Shown here piece after piece: positions 1 through 6,192 of a DNA stretch of 7,815 nucleotides. This stretch comes from Candidatus Zipacnadia bacterium (GTDB taxonomy: Bacteria > Armatimonadota > Zipacnadia > Zipacnadales > Zipacnadaceae): the NCBI GenBank assembly GCA_029821255.1, contig JALGTS010000046.1:1-7815 (forward strand). Reading direction: 5' to 3'. The notes below the pieces were generated by a model. The model searched no databases, was not told the DNA's origin, and saw nothing but the letters and a program-made list of their open reading frames with translations. The position numbers and the translations under genes are program-made. Numbering within the stretch: position 1 is the first letter of the stretch; every line of letters begins with the position of its first letter.

Positions 1-150
1 TACCACATGCAAAAGCTGGGCGCCCTCATCGGCCCAGCGCCGGGCCGTAGCGACCGGATCAATGCTATAGACAGTCTTTTTTTGCATATCGCCCTGGGCC
101 AGGCGTACCACCTGGCCCGCGGACAGATCAATGGCTGGGATTATTAGCAA
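1..150 (-). CDS. hisA: HisA, phosphoribosylformimino-AICAR-phosphate isomerase (N-terminal part, cut by window edge)
   Basis: HisA is a cytoplasmic (beta/alpha)8 enzyme that carries out the Amadori isomerisation of ProFAR to PRFAR, the fourth step of histidine synthesis. Only the first 50 residues are inside the window. They begin with the diagnostic first strand IIPAIDL (residues 3-9), whose Asp8 is the family's catalytic aspartate. After that come VVRLAQGD (14-21) and the helix DPVATARRWADEGAQLLHVV (31-50), all in the usual HisA order. The start is placed at TTG (148-150), giving MLIIPAIDL, the normal HisA amino end. An in-frame TAA lies about 45 bases upstream of it, and no ATG or GTG is available between. 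An AAAGGTG stretch precedes the start with rather long spacing. The gene is 101 nt downstream of the sulfatase-like gene and on the same strand as hisB, so it is probably part of one his transcript. The family call is firm; the exact start is moderately sure. Confidence 0.9.
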   Translation of the reverse strand, partial: MLIIPAIDLSAGQVVRLAQGDMQKKTVYSIDPVATARRWADEGAQLLHVV

Positions 151-251
151 TGGGATCTCTGCACCTTTCAGCAGCGGCTGCAGGCCTTATCGGATGTTGG
201 AACCTATGCCCTCCTCGGGCTTGGTTTAACGCGTGGTTGCGGTCTGCATGA

Positions 252-1577
252 CTACCAGTATCCATGCGTCTCGACCCATTCCTTCCAGCCAGTACCCAGC
301 GTCAGCCCATGTGCTACCAAGGGATCCTCAGTCAGCCCGTTTTGCTCCATCATTTGAGCAATCCAGCCATTGAGAATGGCTTCCAGTTCGCGTACCTGCT
401 CAGGTTGCTGATCCGCTATGTTATTCATCTCATGTGGGTCTTTCTTCAGGTCGTACAACTCCCGCATCGGCCCACCACAATAGTCCTTCTCCCGGGCAAG
501 GATGTACTTATACCTATCGGTGCGCAGGGCCCACTTCATCTGTCGAGTGCACTCCAGAGACACCAGATAGGGATACAGCGGAGCGTCAGACTTGCCCGTC
601 AGGTACGGCACCAGGCTGCTTCCTTCCATCTCTTGGGGAATGGCAATGTCTGCAATGTCCAGAATCGTAGGTGCAATATCAATATGCTGAACCAAATGCG
701 GTATCCTGACTCCTGTATTGGTCACACCGGGCCAGCGCACGATTAGAGGGACATGGATGTCCTCGTCGTAGAGCCCGTGATGGTCGAAATATATCCCGTG
801 TTTGTACATCATTTCGCCATGGTCACTGAATATGACAACTAAGGTGTCGTCAGCAATTGCCAGGTCATCCATTGTTTCGAGCAGTTGTCTCACACCGTTA
901 TCAACGTAGCGGATTTCGCTGTCGTACATAGCCCTGATGTATTCGGCGTCCGTGATTCCCGGCATAAGGTGCTGATCAAACCATTGTCTCCACTGCTCGC
1001 CCAAGGGGTGTCTCTCCAGTCCGTCAAGCGAGTGGTTGCTGGGATCGGTAGGATCCCCCTCGTAGAATAGGCCGCGGTATTCTTCGGGGGGGATATACGG
1101 GGTATGGGGATCCCAGTAGTGCACGAACATAAAGAACTGTTCGTCCTTGTGTTGCTTCAGCCATGGAATCGCCCGAGCATTATAGGCCTCCCAAGGGGTA
1201 GCTTGAGCATATTGTCCGGTCTGCCGAGGCGTGATATAGAATTCATAGCCTCGGGTGAACCACTCCTGGTGACTGGATAGATTGTCCACCGCACAAGTTG
1301 TGTAGCCGTGTTGCTGTAGCAACGTAGAGAGAAACGGGGCTTCTTCGTTGAGTTGCCGCGTAGTTCCGTGTGCCACGATGCCGTGTGTGATGGCGTACTG
1401 TCCTGTGTACAGGCTTGTAAAGGACGGCTGTGTGGGAATTGCCTGGCAATAGAGTGATTCGAACAATGCGTTCTCTTGCGCAACCTGGTCAAGGAAGGGA
1501 CTGGTATCGCGCTGGTAGCCATAGCAGCCCATATGTCGTGCCGAAAGCGTGTCAATGGCGATGAGCAGGATATTCAC
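252..1577 (-). CDS. Sulfatase-like hydrolase of the alkaline phosphatase superfamily, Thr in place of the formylglycine Cys/Ser
   Basis: This is a 441-residue protein of the sulfatase branch of the alkaline phosphatase superfamily. Members hydrolyse or transfer sulfate, phosphate or phosphonate esters with a divalent metal. Visible in order: NILLIAIDTLSARHMGCYGY (2-21) with metal-ligand candidate Asp9; the nucleophile loop TQPSFTSLYTG (49-59); HYWDPHTPY (153-161); FSDHGE (250-255) with metal ligands Asp252-His253; DHHG (265-268); and the C-terminal LYDLKKDPHEMNNIA typical of sulfatases. The formylglycine consensus is C/S-x-P-S-R, but here it reads T49-Q-P-S-F53, so both the modified residue and the Arg are changed. 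Threonine is the nucleophile in some relatives (LtaS, phosphoethanolamine transferases), so the chemistry may be phospho-ester. No signal peptide is seen. GTG 1575-1577 is chosen because GAGGGAG lies 8 nt upstream, it gives the family amino end, and an ATG at 1683-1685 would overlap the upstream gene. The substrate cannot be named. Confidence 0.85.
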   Translation of the reverse strand: MNILLIAIDTLSARHMGCYGYQRDTSPFLDQVAQENALFESLYCQAIPTQPSFTSLYTGQYAITHGIVAHGTTRQLNEEAPFLSTLLQQHGYTTCAVDNLSSHQEWFTRGYEFYITPRQTGQYAQATPWEAYNARAIPWLKQHKDEQFFMFVHYWDPHTPYIPPEEYRGLFYEGDPTDPSNHSLDGLERHPLGEQWRQWFDQHLMPGITDAEYIRAMYDSEIRYVDNGVRQLLETMDDLAIADDTLVVIFSDHGEMMYKHGIYFDHHGLYDEDIHVPLIVRWPGVTNTGVRIPHLVQHIDIAPTILDIADIAIPQEMEGSSLVPYLTGKSDAPLYPYLVSLECTRQMKWALRTDRYKYILAREKDYCGGPMRELYDLKKDPHEMNNIADQQPEQVRELEAILNGWIAQMMEQNGLTEDPLVAHGLTLGTGWKEWVETHGYW

Positions 1578-1585
1578 ACAATGTA

Positions 1586-1592
1586 CTCCCTC
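1586..1592 (-). promoter_or_regulatory. Ribosome binding site fixing the GTG start of the sulfatase-like gene
   Basis: On the minus strand this reads GAGGGAG and stands 8 nt before the GTG at 1577. It supports that start over the upstream in-frame ATG at 1685, which would add 36 non-conserved residues and overlap the preceding gene's 3' end. Confidence 0.7.
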
Positions 1593-1629
1593 ATAAAACC
1601 GGCAACGAATGTGCCTGTGAGCGGTTCGG

Positions 1630-2523
1630 CTATTTACTGAGCCATGGGTCAATATACTCAATAAAACCGCGTGCATAACTGTCAAGATTATCTAAAGTGC
1701 CCCCGCCAAGAAGAGGGGCGCACATCTCAAAGGCTACCCAGCCGTCGTAGCCACCTGCCTGCAGGGCATTCAGGAAACCTTCGTAGTCAATCATGCCCTC
1801 GCCCATTGGCACCATCTGTACTCGCGCCGGTAGCGGTGTGTAGTTTACTATGTTGGGCTGATACTGAAAACGCGGGCGGTACTGATAGTCGGCGCAGGTG
1901 GTATAGCAGGTGATGGGAGCCATTTTCTTGGCCGCTGCGACGATATCGTCGCCGTGTAGGGTGGTTGCCCAGGCATCAAACGCTGCCCGGCAGTTCGGCT
2001 CATCAATATCCATAATCAGATCGTACATTGACTCGTAGTGGGCAGCGAGATCGTGGTGGTTCTGAACGGCGATCGTGCAATCATAGTCCGCCGCCCGCTG
2101 TGCACACTCGCGTAGAGCCTTGACGCAGCGCTCATGTGTTTCGGCTTCTGATAGTTTTTCGTGGCGATACGCGGTAAAGACGCGGATAATCTGGCCGCCA
2201 AGTTGGTGGGCAATACGGGCAAGCTCGGTTACGTAAGCAATTTGCATCTCGACGAGGGGGATATCCGGGTGCTCGGCATCAGCACTGAGGTTGGTGTAGC
2301 CCGCCATCGCTGCGCATTCGATTCCCAGCGTAGCCATCTGTTCCCTCAGGCGCTTAAGATCGTCCTCACCGTAGTCAAGCACCGATAAATGGGGACGCTT
2401 GGCCACGATCTCCACGCCCGCAAAGCCAAGCTGCTTGGCCCGTTGGATGGTCTCTTCCAGCGTCAATCGCGCCTGGCCGGGCCAAACCCCGGCGTAACTT
2501 ACGGTATGTAGTGCAGGTCTCAT
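1630..2523 (-). CDS. Sugar phosphate isomerase/epimerase-like TIM-barrel protein (xylose isomerase-like / AP endonuclease 2 fold)
   Basis: This 297-residue soluble protein fits the xylose-isomerase-like TIM barrel family, whose members isomerise or epimerise sugars and inositols or cleave sugar derivatives using a divalent metal. Strand-helix repeats are visible: TLEETIQRAKQLGFAGVEIV (21-40), then GIECAAMAG (67-75), a long helix with ARIAHQLGGQIIRVF (102-116), IAVQNHHDLA (151-160), AAFDAWA (180-186), and the closing GYDGWVAFEMC (258-268). Candidate metal ligands are Asp183 and Glu265. The position that is often Glu in ENH is Gln154 here, so the usual metal set is incomplete or shifted. The start has a perfect AGGAGG 8 nt upstream. 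It lies 59 nt after hisB and 52 nt before the sulfatase-like gene, so it is probably co-transcribed with both. Such isomerases are often paired with sulfatases and oxidoreductases in sugar-use clusters. The specific substrate is unknown. Confidence 0.85.
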   Translation of the reverse strand: MRPALHTVSYAGVWPGQARLTLEETIQRAKQLGFAGVEIVAKRPHLSVLDYGEDDLKRLREQMATLGIECAAMAGYTNLSADAEHPDIPLVEMQIAYVTELARIAHQLGGQIIRVFTAYRHEKLSEAETHERCVKALRECAQRAADYDCTIAVQNHHDLAAHYESMYDLIMDIDEPNCRAAFDAWATTLHGDDIVAAAKKMAPITCYTTCADYQYRPRFQYQPNIVNYTPLPARVQMVPMGEGMIDYEGFLNALQAGGYDGWVAFEMCAPLLGGGTLDNLDSYARGFIEYIDPWLSK

Positions 2524-2531
2524 TGGTGACT

Positions 2532-2537
2532 CCTCCT
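2532..2537 (-). promoter_or_regulatory. Consensus Shine-Dalgarno of the TIM-barrel gene
   Basis: A perfect AGGAGG on the minus strand, 8 nt before the ATG at 2523. It is the strongest ribosome binding site in the window and implies efficient independent initiation after hisB. Confidence 0.8.
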
Positions 2538-2582
2538 ATTAGCTGTTCTTAACAACAAGGTGGGTTGGGTAAGATGGCGGCG

Positions 2583-3173
2583 TCACAGCCGTCCCTTTGT
2601 TGAGGGCACATCCTCGCTGCGGAGGTCAAGCCGGGTAGCCTGGTCCAGGGCACGGGCAAATGACTTAAACGCCGATTCGATGATGTGGTGGGTATTGACT
2701 CCGGCCTGCTGGGTCAGGTGCAGACTGATACCGGCGTTGGCAGTCAGAGCAGCAAAGAACTCGCGAACCAGCTCGGTGTCAAATTGACCGACCCTGGGGG
2801 CGGGTAGGCTAAGCTGGTAGCTCAGATGGGCACGGCCTGCGAAATCAAGAGCAGCGATCACCAGCGCCTCATCCATCGGACAGGCAGCCAGTCCAAACCG
2901 AGCTATGCCACGCTTGTCTCCAACTGCCTCCTGCAAAGCCTGGCCCAGTACAATGCCTACATCCTCAACTGTGTGCTGGGCGTCAACCTCCAGATCGCCG
3001 TTAGCCTGTACTGTCAGATTGAAGTAGCCGTGCCGGGCGATGTGGCTCAGCATGTGGTCAAAGAATCCGACACCAGTGGAGATCTCGCAGACGCCTGAAC
3101 CATCAATGTCTAATTCCACGACTATGGTCGTTTCTGCGGTTTGCCGAGAAATCTTGGCTCCTCGATTGCTCAT
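2583..3173 (-). CDS. hisB: HisB, imidazoleglycerol-phosphate dehydratase
   Basis: HisB removes water from imidazole glycerol phosphate to give imidazole acetol phosphate, the sixth step of histidine synthesis, as a cytoplasmic Mn-dependent 24-mer. The 196-residue length is normal for the monofunctional bacterial enzyme; there is no fused phosphatase domain. The signatures are all present: GVGFFDHML (34-42), DAQHTVEDVG (64-73) with metal ligands His67 and Glu70, and THHIIESAFKSFARAL (161-176) with His162, His163 and Glu166. The conserved tail PSTKGRL (190-196) is also intact. The enzyme is therefore expected to be active. It is the first gene of the leftward unit, with a good promoter about 50-80 nt upstream of its ATG. 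The ribosome site is weak (a GGGTGGA stretch). Downstream, two non-histidine genes precede hisA. Confidence 0.97.
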   Translation of the reverse strand: MSNRGAKISRQTAETTIVVELDIDGSGVCEISTGVGFFDHMLSHIARHGYFNLTVQANGDLEVDAQHTVEDVGIVLGQALQEAVGDKRGIARFGLAACPMDEALVIAALDFAGRAHLSYQLSLPAPRVGQFDTELVREFFAALTANAGISLHLTQQAGVNTHHIIESAFKSFARALDQATRLDLRSEDVPSTKGRL

Positions 3174-3223
3174 ATAATTCCACCCATCCCTTAGTTAGCT
3201 GTCTGGCCCCACTATCTTTGCAG

Positions 3224-3253
3224 ATTATACGCCATACGCAGGCATCGTGACAA
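3224..3253 (-). promoter_or_regulatory. Sigma70-type promoter for the hisB unit
   Basis: On the minus strand, a -35 box TTGTCA (3248-3253) and a perfect -10 box TATAAT (3224-3229) are separated by 18 bp. This predicts transcription starting near 3217 and a leader of roughly 45 nt before hisB. That leader is too short for a his attenuator with a leader peptide, and none is seen. A second isolated TATAAT lies near 3284 without a convincing -35 box. Confidence 0.7.
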
Positions 3254-3339
3254 GTAGTCGGCTATCTGACAGCGGCAGGAAATTATAAGCAGCAGCAGTG
3301 CTCCGACTGTCCTGTGGCTTTCTCCTTGGCCTCCGAATC

Positions 3340-3369
3340 TTGACAATGGTGCTTGCTATGGGGTAAAAT
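3340..3369 (+). promoter_or_regulatory. Sigma70-type promoter for the TPR/regulator unit
   Basis: A perfect -35 box TTGACA (3340-3345) and a near-consensus -10 box TAAAAT (3364-3369) with an 18-bp spacer predict a start near 3376. The ATG at 3353 lies between the two boxes, so it cannot be the start on this transcript. The leader to the chosen ATG at 3461 is about 85 nt. The promoter faces away from the hisB promoter, and the two -35 boxes are 86 bp apart. Confidence 0.75.
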
Positions 3370-3405
3370 TTGCTTAGTAGATTGTGCAACAGTAGTAAGC
3401 AAATT
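3367..3405. repeat. Perfect 10-bp inverted repeat over the -10/+1 region (operator candidate)
   Basis: The arms AATTTGCTTA (3367-3376) and TAAGCAAATT (3396-3405) are exact reverse complements separated by 19 bp. The left arm overlaps the -10 box and ends at about the predicted transcription start. An RNA made from this promoter would therefore lack most of the left arm, so the repeat is more likely a protein-binding operator than an RNA hairpin. The regulator is unknown; the two DNA-binding proteins of the same unit are candidates. Confidence 0.55.
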
Positions 3406-3460
3406 GGACCAAACTTGTGCTGTTGCTGGTATGTGCCAAGGGGGAGGCAAGGCTGCTATT

Positions 3461-4741
3461 ATGTCCTCTATAACTGGAACTGGTGATGGAGATAATTTGC
3501 ACACGGCTGCTTGGTCGGAGCGTGGGACCACGGAGAGGGAGGAGTTGGAAGAGACCTCGCGGTTTGTTGTCGCTGATTCGGAGTGGTCAGGCAAGGTGCT
3601 GCGCGAGGCTGCTAAGCTGCTGGTGGCTGGGAAAAGCCGGGAGGTAGTTCGTCTGTGTCGTCAGGTAATTGAGCATGAGCCGCAGAATATCGCTGCCTAC
3701 GAACTGTTGGCGATGGCTGAAGAGGAGAAGGGCAATTTGCATCTGGCTCTCCAGGCTTATGAGCAGGTCGTAGCGCTCGACCCCAACCGTAAAGCAGACG
3801 AAGAGAAGATCCTGGCGCTACGGGAACGCTTGGCCGAAGAACAGACGGAGCCGGAGACCGAGCAGGAGCGGCGCCTGAAACTATTGAATCGGTGGGCAAC
3901 TGTTGCTCTGGTCATCTCTCTGGTGTTGTTGCTGGGGGTCGTTACTGCTGTCTTTGTACTGAGGGCGCATAATATGCGCTTGGCTCAGGCAAGCCAGCAA
4001 CGCGCTTTTGCTATGTATATCACACGTGGGAAGCAGTTAATGGCGGCAGGGCGCTACGATGAGGCCATGGCGGCCTTCAGCGAAGCGGCCCGGATTAATG
4101 CTGGCGAGGTTAGTGCAAGGGAACTCTACAGCAATGCCTACCGGGAGTACTGTGCGGCGCTGGTCCGAGACTACCGCAGCTTGGGTGGGAAGCTTTCGTT
4201 GGAACCCCGACAGAATCCCTTCCAACCGGTTCGAGTTGGGCCCGAAGAGCCCAGTTCGTCTGATTCGTCAACGGCCCGGTACGGAGCGGGCCGGTTCGTC
4301 CCTCCACCTCCGGACACCCGTGTGGCCGAGTTACCGCCTGCGCTGGCTGACGATCACGAAGACCCTCTGGGATTTCTGCAGGATGTTGCTCCTGAGTCTG
4401 TTGAAAGTGGCACTGCTCCGCCCGCAGATTCAAATACTCCGGGGCAGTCGCAGGTTCCGACACAGGAATATAGCCAGCAGCCGGCTGGGCAGATAAGCAT
4501 ATGGGTGGAGCAGCAGCCCAGAGCTGGTGCTTCGCGCCAGTCGGCTGAGGCTTTGCGCCGCGAGGCTGATGACCTGCGGCGTCAAGGCAACTACCAAGAA
4601 GCTATTGCCAAGTATCAGACAGCGGAGCAGCGCTATAATCAGGAGATGGCGCAGGATCCCTCTACAAAGGCCGCCAAGCAGACAGCAATTAAGTCGATCA
4701 GGCAGTCCATCAAAGTATGCCAAGAAAAAATAGGCAGGTAA
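3461..4741 (+). CDS. Single-pass membrane protein with TPR domains on both sides of the membrane
   Basis: This 426-residue protein is not a recognised named family, but it has clear tetratricopeptide repeats, helical hairpins that hold partner proteins. Layout: a low-complexity N-terminus (1-40); TPR-like repeats in 44-109 (for example NIAAYELLAMAEEEKGNLHLALQAYEQVVALDP); a charged helix (114-144); one transmembrane helix (about 145-167, WATVALVISLVLLLGVVTAV); TPR-like repeats at 178-214 (GRYDEAMAAFSEAARIN); a Pro/Ser-rich linker (250-359); and a last TPR-like hairpin with a basic helical tail (361-426). The N-terminus is probably cytoplasmic and the C-terminal two-thirds outside. The ATG at 3461 is chosen because GGGGGAGG and AAGG lie just upstream and the ATG at 3353 precedes the predicted transcription start; the ATG at 3431 has no ribosome site. 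It is first in its unit and overlaps the next gene by 25 nt. Its function is unknown, perhaps as a scaffold. Confidence 0.8.
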   Translation: MSSITGTGDGDNLHTAAWSERGTTEREELEETSRFVVADSEWSGKVLREAAKLLVAGKSREVVRLCRQVIEHEPQNIAAYELLAMAEEEKGNLHLALQAYEQVVALDPNRKADEEKILALRERLAEEQTEPETEQERRLKLLNRWATVALVISLVLLLGVVTAVFVLRAHNMRLAQASQQRAFAMYITRGKQLMAAGRYDEAMAAFSEAARINAGEVSARELYSNAYREYCAALVRDYRSLGGKLSLEPRQNPFQPVRVGPEEPSSSDSSTARYGAGRFVPPPPDTRVAELPPALADDHEDPLGFLQDVAPESVESGTAPPADSNTPGQSQVPTQEYSQQPAGQISIWVEQQPRAGASRQSAEALRREADDLRRQGNYQEAIAKYQTAEQRYNQEMAQDPSTKAAKQTAIKSIRQSIKVCQEKIGR

Positions 4742-5892
4742 CAGCTCACAAAGGACATAAGTGGCGGGTGTTAGTTGCGGTGGTCGTATTATGGGCCAGC
4801 GTGGGGGCTGCCGCAGGCGCTGAAGAACCCGGCTCTGCTACGGTGGTTGAATCGTCTGCTGCAGCGCAGAATGATACGGCAGCGGAGGCTGACATTCTGA
4901 TGTCGGCACGAGCTGCGCTGGCTGATGGTCGCCCCGAGAAGGCTCTGGAATTGGCAGAAGGTGCACGGCAGGCCGGCGCAGATCGGGTCAAAGTGCTGCT
5001 GCTGGAGGCGGCGATATTTGCTCAGATGCAGCAAGTGGAAAAACAGCAGCAGGTGCTGCAGGCGGCTATAGCTGCGGACAATTCGCTGTGTCTGCCGCGA
5101 CTGATCTTGGCTGCAATTGAAGAACGGCGTGGCCTCTGGCAGCAGGCAGAACAGTACTACAAGCAGGCTATTACCGCGGACAGCGCCTGCGGTGCTGCCT
5201 ACCTGCAGTTGGCACGACTCTATGAACGATACAACCAGCCGAGGCGAGCGCTGGATACGCTGCGCCAGGCTGTGGAGAATAATCCGCAGAGTATGACTCT
5301 GCTGCAAGCCCTGGGCGCAGCTCTCAAGCAGCGCGGCATGTTACAATCTGCTGAGTCGGTCTACGGACGTATTCTGGCCCAGGGCGATAAGAAGGCGCAG
5401 GCTCTGGCCCACCGCAGCTTAGGTGACATCTACAAGCAAGTGGGCCAATATAAGGAGGCCTTTGATTGCTATGTACGGGCCGAAGAGCTGCTGGGCGGCT
5501 CTGGGTCGTTAGCTCGTGAAGGTTACGATAGGATTTTTGCTGCTGCCGATGGCGCTGTTACTCAGGCACTAACTAACGGTTGGCAGCTCTTTGAGGCTTT
5601 TATTGAAGGCGGTCCGGTGGCGCGCGAGGATGCTTATCTGGTGCTGGATGATAGTGTCGGTCAGGTGGAGAAAATTAAGCAGTTTCTTCAGCAAGTCAAG
5701 CCGCCGGCTGGCCGCCGCGAGGTCCACGCCCAGCGCGAGTTGTTCTATGCTGTTGCCTGTGAGGCGCTGGTGACCGCACAAGTATATCTGGATACCGGAG
5801 AGAGCGGCTTGCTGGATGTGGCACGCCGGCGTCGTGCCCAGGCTGACCAAGAACGCCTGGCTATACTGGGTGGTGGTAACCGAAGCGAATAG
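4717..5892 (+). CDS. Exported TPR-repeat protein
   Basis: This 391-residue protein has an N-terminal export signal: a basic region (MPRKNRQVTAHKGHKWR), a hydrophobic core (about 18-32) and an A-G-A site with cleavage likely after residue 35. No lipobox Cys is present, so it is predicted to be released or retained by partners outside the cytoplasmic membrane. About six consecutive TPR units follow at roughly 57-88, 91-122, 125-156, 159-190, 193-224 and 229-260; GLWQQAEQYYKQAITAD is a typical one. The C-terminal 130 residues are helical without a recognised domain. It starts inside the end of the preceding membrane TPR gene, which suggests translational coupling and physical partnership. The ribosome site for the ATG is poor. 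An alternative GTG at 4765 would lose the basic part of the signal peptide. TPR identity is firm; its role is unknown. Confidence 0.82.
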   Translation: MPRKNRQVTAHKGHKWRVLVAVVVLWASVGAAAGAEEPGSATVVESSAAAQNDTAAEADILMSARAALADGRPEKALELAEGARQAGADRVKVLLLEAAIFAQMQQVEKQQQVLQAAIAADNSLCLPRLILAAIEERRGLWQQAEQYYKQAITADSACGAAYLQLARLYERYNQPRRALDTLRQAVENNPQSMTLLQALGAALKQRGMLQSAESVYGRILAQGDKKAQALAHRSLGDIYKQVGQYKEAFDCYVRAEELLGGSGSLAREGYDRIFAAADGAVTQALTNGWQLFEAFIEGGPVAREDAYLVLDDSVGQVEKIKQFLQQVKPPAGRREVHAQRELFYAVACEALVTAQVYLDTGESGLLDVARRRRAQADQERLAILGGGNRSE

Positions 5893-5905
5893 GTGGGAGT
5901 TAGGG

Positions 5906-6148
5906 ATGCTGAGCAACATCTGGCAGACTGCAGCAAAGTTTCTCATAGGTAGTGGCCTGCTCTTGTTGGTTATGGGTGGATTGGTATTGATTATTGGTAG
6001 GTGGGGTAGCGGCGGACGACTACTACCAGGAGACATTGTTATAAGACGTCCAGGATTTTCCTTCTATTTTCCGATCGTTAGTTGCTTGGTACTGAGTTTG
6101 TTGCTCAGTGGAGTACTGACGATCCTGTCTCTATTGTGGCGGCGTTAA
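5906..6148 (+). CDS. DUF2905 family small membrane protein
   Basis: This is an 80-residue protein with two transmembrane helices (about 10-31 and 54-77). The loop between them carries the family signature GGRLLPGDIVIRRPGFSFYFPI (36-57), recognisable as DUF2905, whose usual form is GRLPGDI followed by an aromatic-rich FYFPI segment. Family function is not established; members are short integral membrane proteins of about this length. ATG 5906 is chosen because GGGAG lies 6 nt upstream and the downstream protein matches the family from its first residues. It begins 13 nt after the exported TPR gene and is almost certainly in the same transcript. Compared with the consensus there is one extra Leu in the RLPGD motif. 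Family assignment is confident. Confidence 0.88.
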   Translation: MLSNIWQTAAKFLIGSGLLLLVMGGLVLIIGRWGSGGRLLPGDIVIRRPGFSFYFPIVSCLVLSLLLSGVLTILSLLWRR

Positions 6149-6192
6149 TTGCTTTGATTGATCCGCCGGATCTTGGGGAGAGTCGGGTAACT

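Noticed and set aside
264..1070. Open frames on the plus strand opposite the sulfatase-like gene
   Set aside because: They lie wholly antisense to a gene with clear family motifs, show no domain or ribosome site, and have atypical composition (Gln, His, Leu and Arg rich).
1578..1685. Upstream ATG extension of the sulfatase-like gene (36 extra residues)
   Set aside because: It overlaps the end of the TIM-barrel gene, has no family resemblance and no ribosome site, whereas GTG 1577 has GAGGGAG and starts the conserved NILLIAID strand.
3353..3460. Upstream ATGs (3353 and 3431) for the membrane TPR protein
   Set aside because: ATG 3353 lies between the -35 and -10 boxes and would not be on the transcript. 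ATG 3431 lacks a ribosome site. The residues they add show no domain.
4272..4293. GC-rich hairpin (CGGCCCG / CGGGCCG, 8-nt loop) inside the membrane TPR gene
   Set aside because: It is in the coding linker with no T-run after it and no gene end nearby; chance base pairing in GC-rich Pro/Ser/Arg codons is enough to explain it.
4631..4642. TATAAT-like box within the membrane TPR gene as an internal promoter for the second TPR gene
   Set aside because: No -35-like hexamer is found at 16-19 bp upstream; coding sequence constraints explain the match.
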